Of a DNA stretch of 51,977 nt, positions 51,244 to 51,977 are shown piece after piece. This DNA comes from Acidimicrobiia bacterium (GTDB lineage Bacteria > Actinomycetota > Acidimicrobiia > Spongiisociales > Spongiisociaceae): NCBI GenBank assembly GCA_021296345.1, contig JAGWAN010000007.1, positions 1 to 51,977 on the forward strand, written 5' to 3'. The notes beneath the pieces are model-generated. The model searched no databases. It worked only from the letters and a program-made list of their open reading frames with translations, and was not told where the DNA came from. Each line of letters starts with the position of its first letter. Position 1 is the first letter of the stretch. Both the position numbers and the translations under genes were made by a program.

Positions 51244-51977
51244 GTGCCCAAATCAATCGACCGGAGAGAGTTTCTAAGGCGTAGTGGTCTCATGATCGGC
51301 GTGGGTGCGGTTGCCCCAACCGTGCTGGCGGCCTGCGCACGGCACGATACCCCGGCAACCACCGCATCCCCTGCAACCACCGCAGCGCCGGCAACCACCG
51401 CAGCCATGGCGGAGGAGACCACCACCACCGCAATGATCGACGACGCTCCCGCGGAGTTCGAGAGCATCACGCTCTCACAGGTCGGTGGCTGGATCTCGCT
51501 CGATAACAACCGGACCACCGGTGGCGCACTCGCCTCGGGCCAGCACACCTTCGAGGGTTTGCTGATCAAGCTGCCCGACCGGTCGCTGATTCCCGGCCTG
51601 GCAGCCGAGATGCCCCAGCAGGTCGACGGCACCACCTATAGCGTGAAGGTACGCACGGACCGGACGTTCACTGACGGCTCCCCGATCAAGGCATCCGACA
51701 TCGCTTACGGGTTCGACCGCCTGGCGCCGGAAAGGGAGTTGGGATCGCCCTTCACGTCTTACATCTCCTTCATCGAATCGGTCGAGGTCGTGGCCGACGA
51801 CGAGCTCAGGATCAACCTCACCCAGCGGATGCCCGAGGACGTCCTGTTCCAGCGGATCTCCGGTATCAACGCCTATCCGGAGGCGGTAGTGGAGGCGATG
51901 GGCGGCGAGGAGTACTCGTTCGCGCCGACGCCTTCATCGGGTTCGATGATGGTCGACGGCCCGTTCGACACCGAGAT
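51244..51977 (+). CDS. extracellular solute-binding protein family 5 (peptide/opine type), 3' end outside window
   Basis: The first 244 codons of a secreted binding lipoprotein. The N-terminus has a twin-arginine motif (DRREFLRRSG), a hydrophobic stretch and a lipobox, VLAAC, so it is probably exported by Tat and then lipid-anchored. A Thr/Ala-rich linker follows (TTASPATTAAPATTA), typical of surface lipoproteins in high-GC Gram-positives. The folded part includes PGLAAEMPQQVDGTTYSV and FTDGSPIKASDIAYGFDRL, signatures of DppA/OppA-type proteins. The GTG at 51244 is chosen because GGAGGAG lies about eight bases upstream. It probably begins a dipeptide-type ABC importer operon beyond the window. 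Confidence 0.88.
   Translation, partial: MPKSIDRREFLRRSGLMIGVGAVAPTVLAACARHDTPATTASPATTAAPATTAAMAEETTTTAMIDDAPAEFESITLSQVGGWISLDNNRTTGGALASGQHTFEGLLIKLPDRSLIPGLAAEMPQQVDGTTYSVKVRTDRTFTDGSPIKASDIAYGFDRLAPERELGSPFTSYISFIESVEVVADDELRINLTQRMPEDVLFQRISGINAYPEAVVEAMGGEEYSFAPTPSSGSMMVDGPFDTE

Noticed and set aside
1..51977. tRNA, rRNA or CRISPR arrays
   Set aside because: No T-loop with matching acceptor stem, no rRNA-like stretch and no regularly spaced short repeats were seen. The GGTTCGAA near 32933 lies inside a coding gene.

Overview
The window is high-GC bacterial DNA (about 65-70% G+C in most genes, with frequent GTG and TTG starts, recognisable Shine-Dalgarno sites and many ATGA stop/start overlaps). 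The style fits a heterotrophic actinobacterium, possibly an Acidimicrobiia-like lineage; that placement is inference, since there is no rRNA or tRNA to anchor it. I found no rRNA, tRNA or CRISPR array.

Layout: (1) 1-5420: small-molecule hydrolases (partial bicupin, nitrilase-fold amidase, cyclase/formamidase, phosphotriesterase-like lactonase, HSL-type esterase), with a chimeric ABC/Fic pseudogene between them. (2) 5821-14826: nucleic-acid enzymes: a DEAD-box RNA helicase, a ribbon-helix-helix protein with a hairpin at its stop codon, and, divergent from it, a 1,717-residue fusion of DEDDh exonuclease, DinG-like helicase and RecQ helicase followed by an SF1 helicase. This two-gene cassette is the best candidate for an undescribed genome-maintenance or defence system. 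(3) 14901-17857: two coupled short-chain dehydrogenases, an amidohydrolase and a decayed 3' end of another dehydrogenase. (4) 17928-21506: an SsuABC/TauABC/NrtABC-like importer whose ATPase carries an extra N-terminal membrane region, divergent from an M20 amidohydrolase (21845-23041). (5) 23042-25843: a gene graveyard (VapBC remnant, phosphatase fragment, nucleotidyltransferase fragment) around a zinc alcohol dehydrogenase. (6) 25844-34137: a molybdenum hydroxylase locus with one FAD subunit, one 2Fe-2S subunit and three large subunits. (7) 34239-40914: a gamma-glutamyl-amine (Puu-like) catabolic set: glutamine synthetase homologue, aminotransferase, aminotransferase-amidotransferase fusion and aldehyde dehydrogenase. 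(8) 40919-45377: a lower-GC PP-loop gene and a 1,000-residue glycosyltransferase, bracketed by the aldehyde dehydrogenase 3' end and a diverged second copy of that 3' end. (9) 45442-47082: a frameshifted Fic gene and a ribbon-helix-helix protein. (10) 47189-51977: hyuAB-type hydantoinase/oxoprolinase genes and the start of a Tat/lipoprotein peptide-binding protein.

Most of the window is a mosaic of amide, ester, amine and purine-like catabolic operons with matching importers. Between them lie decayed toxin-antitoxin genes and a pair of diverged intergenic repeats (16582-16850 and 25442-25760) that share promoter-like and GC-rich blocks at conserved spacing. All functions are read from motifs and family resemblance; no database search was possible.
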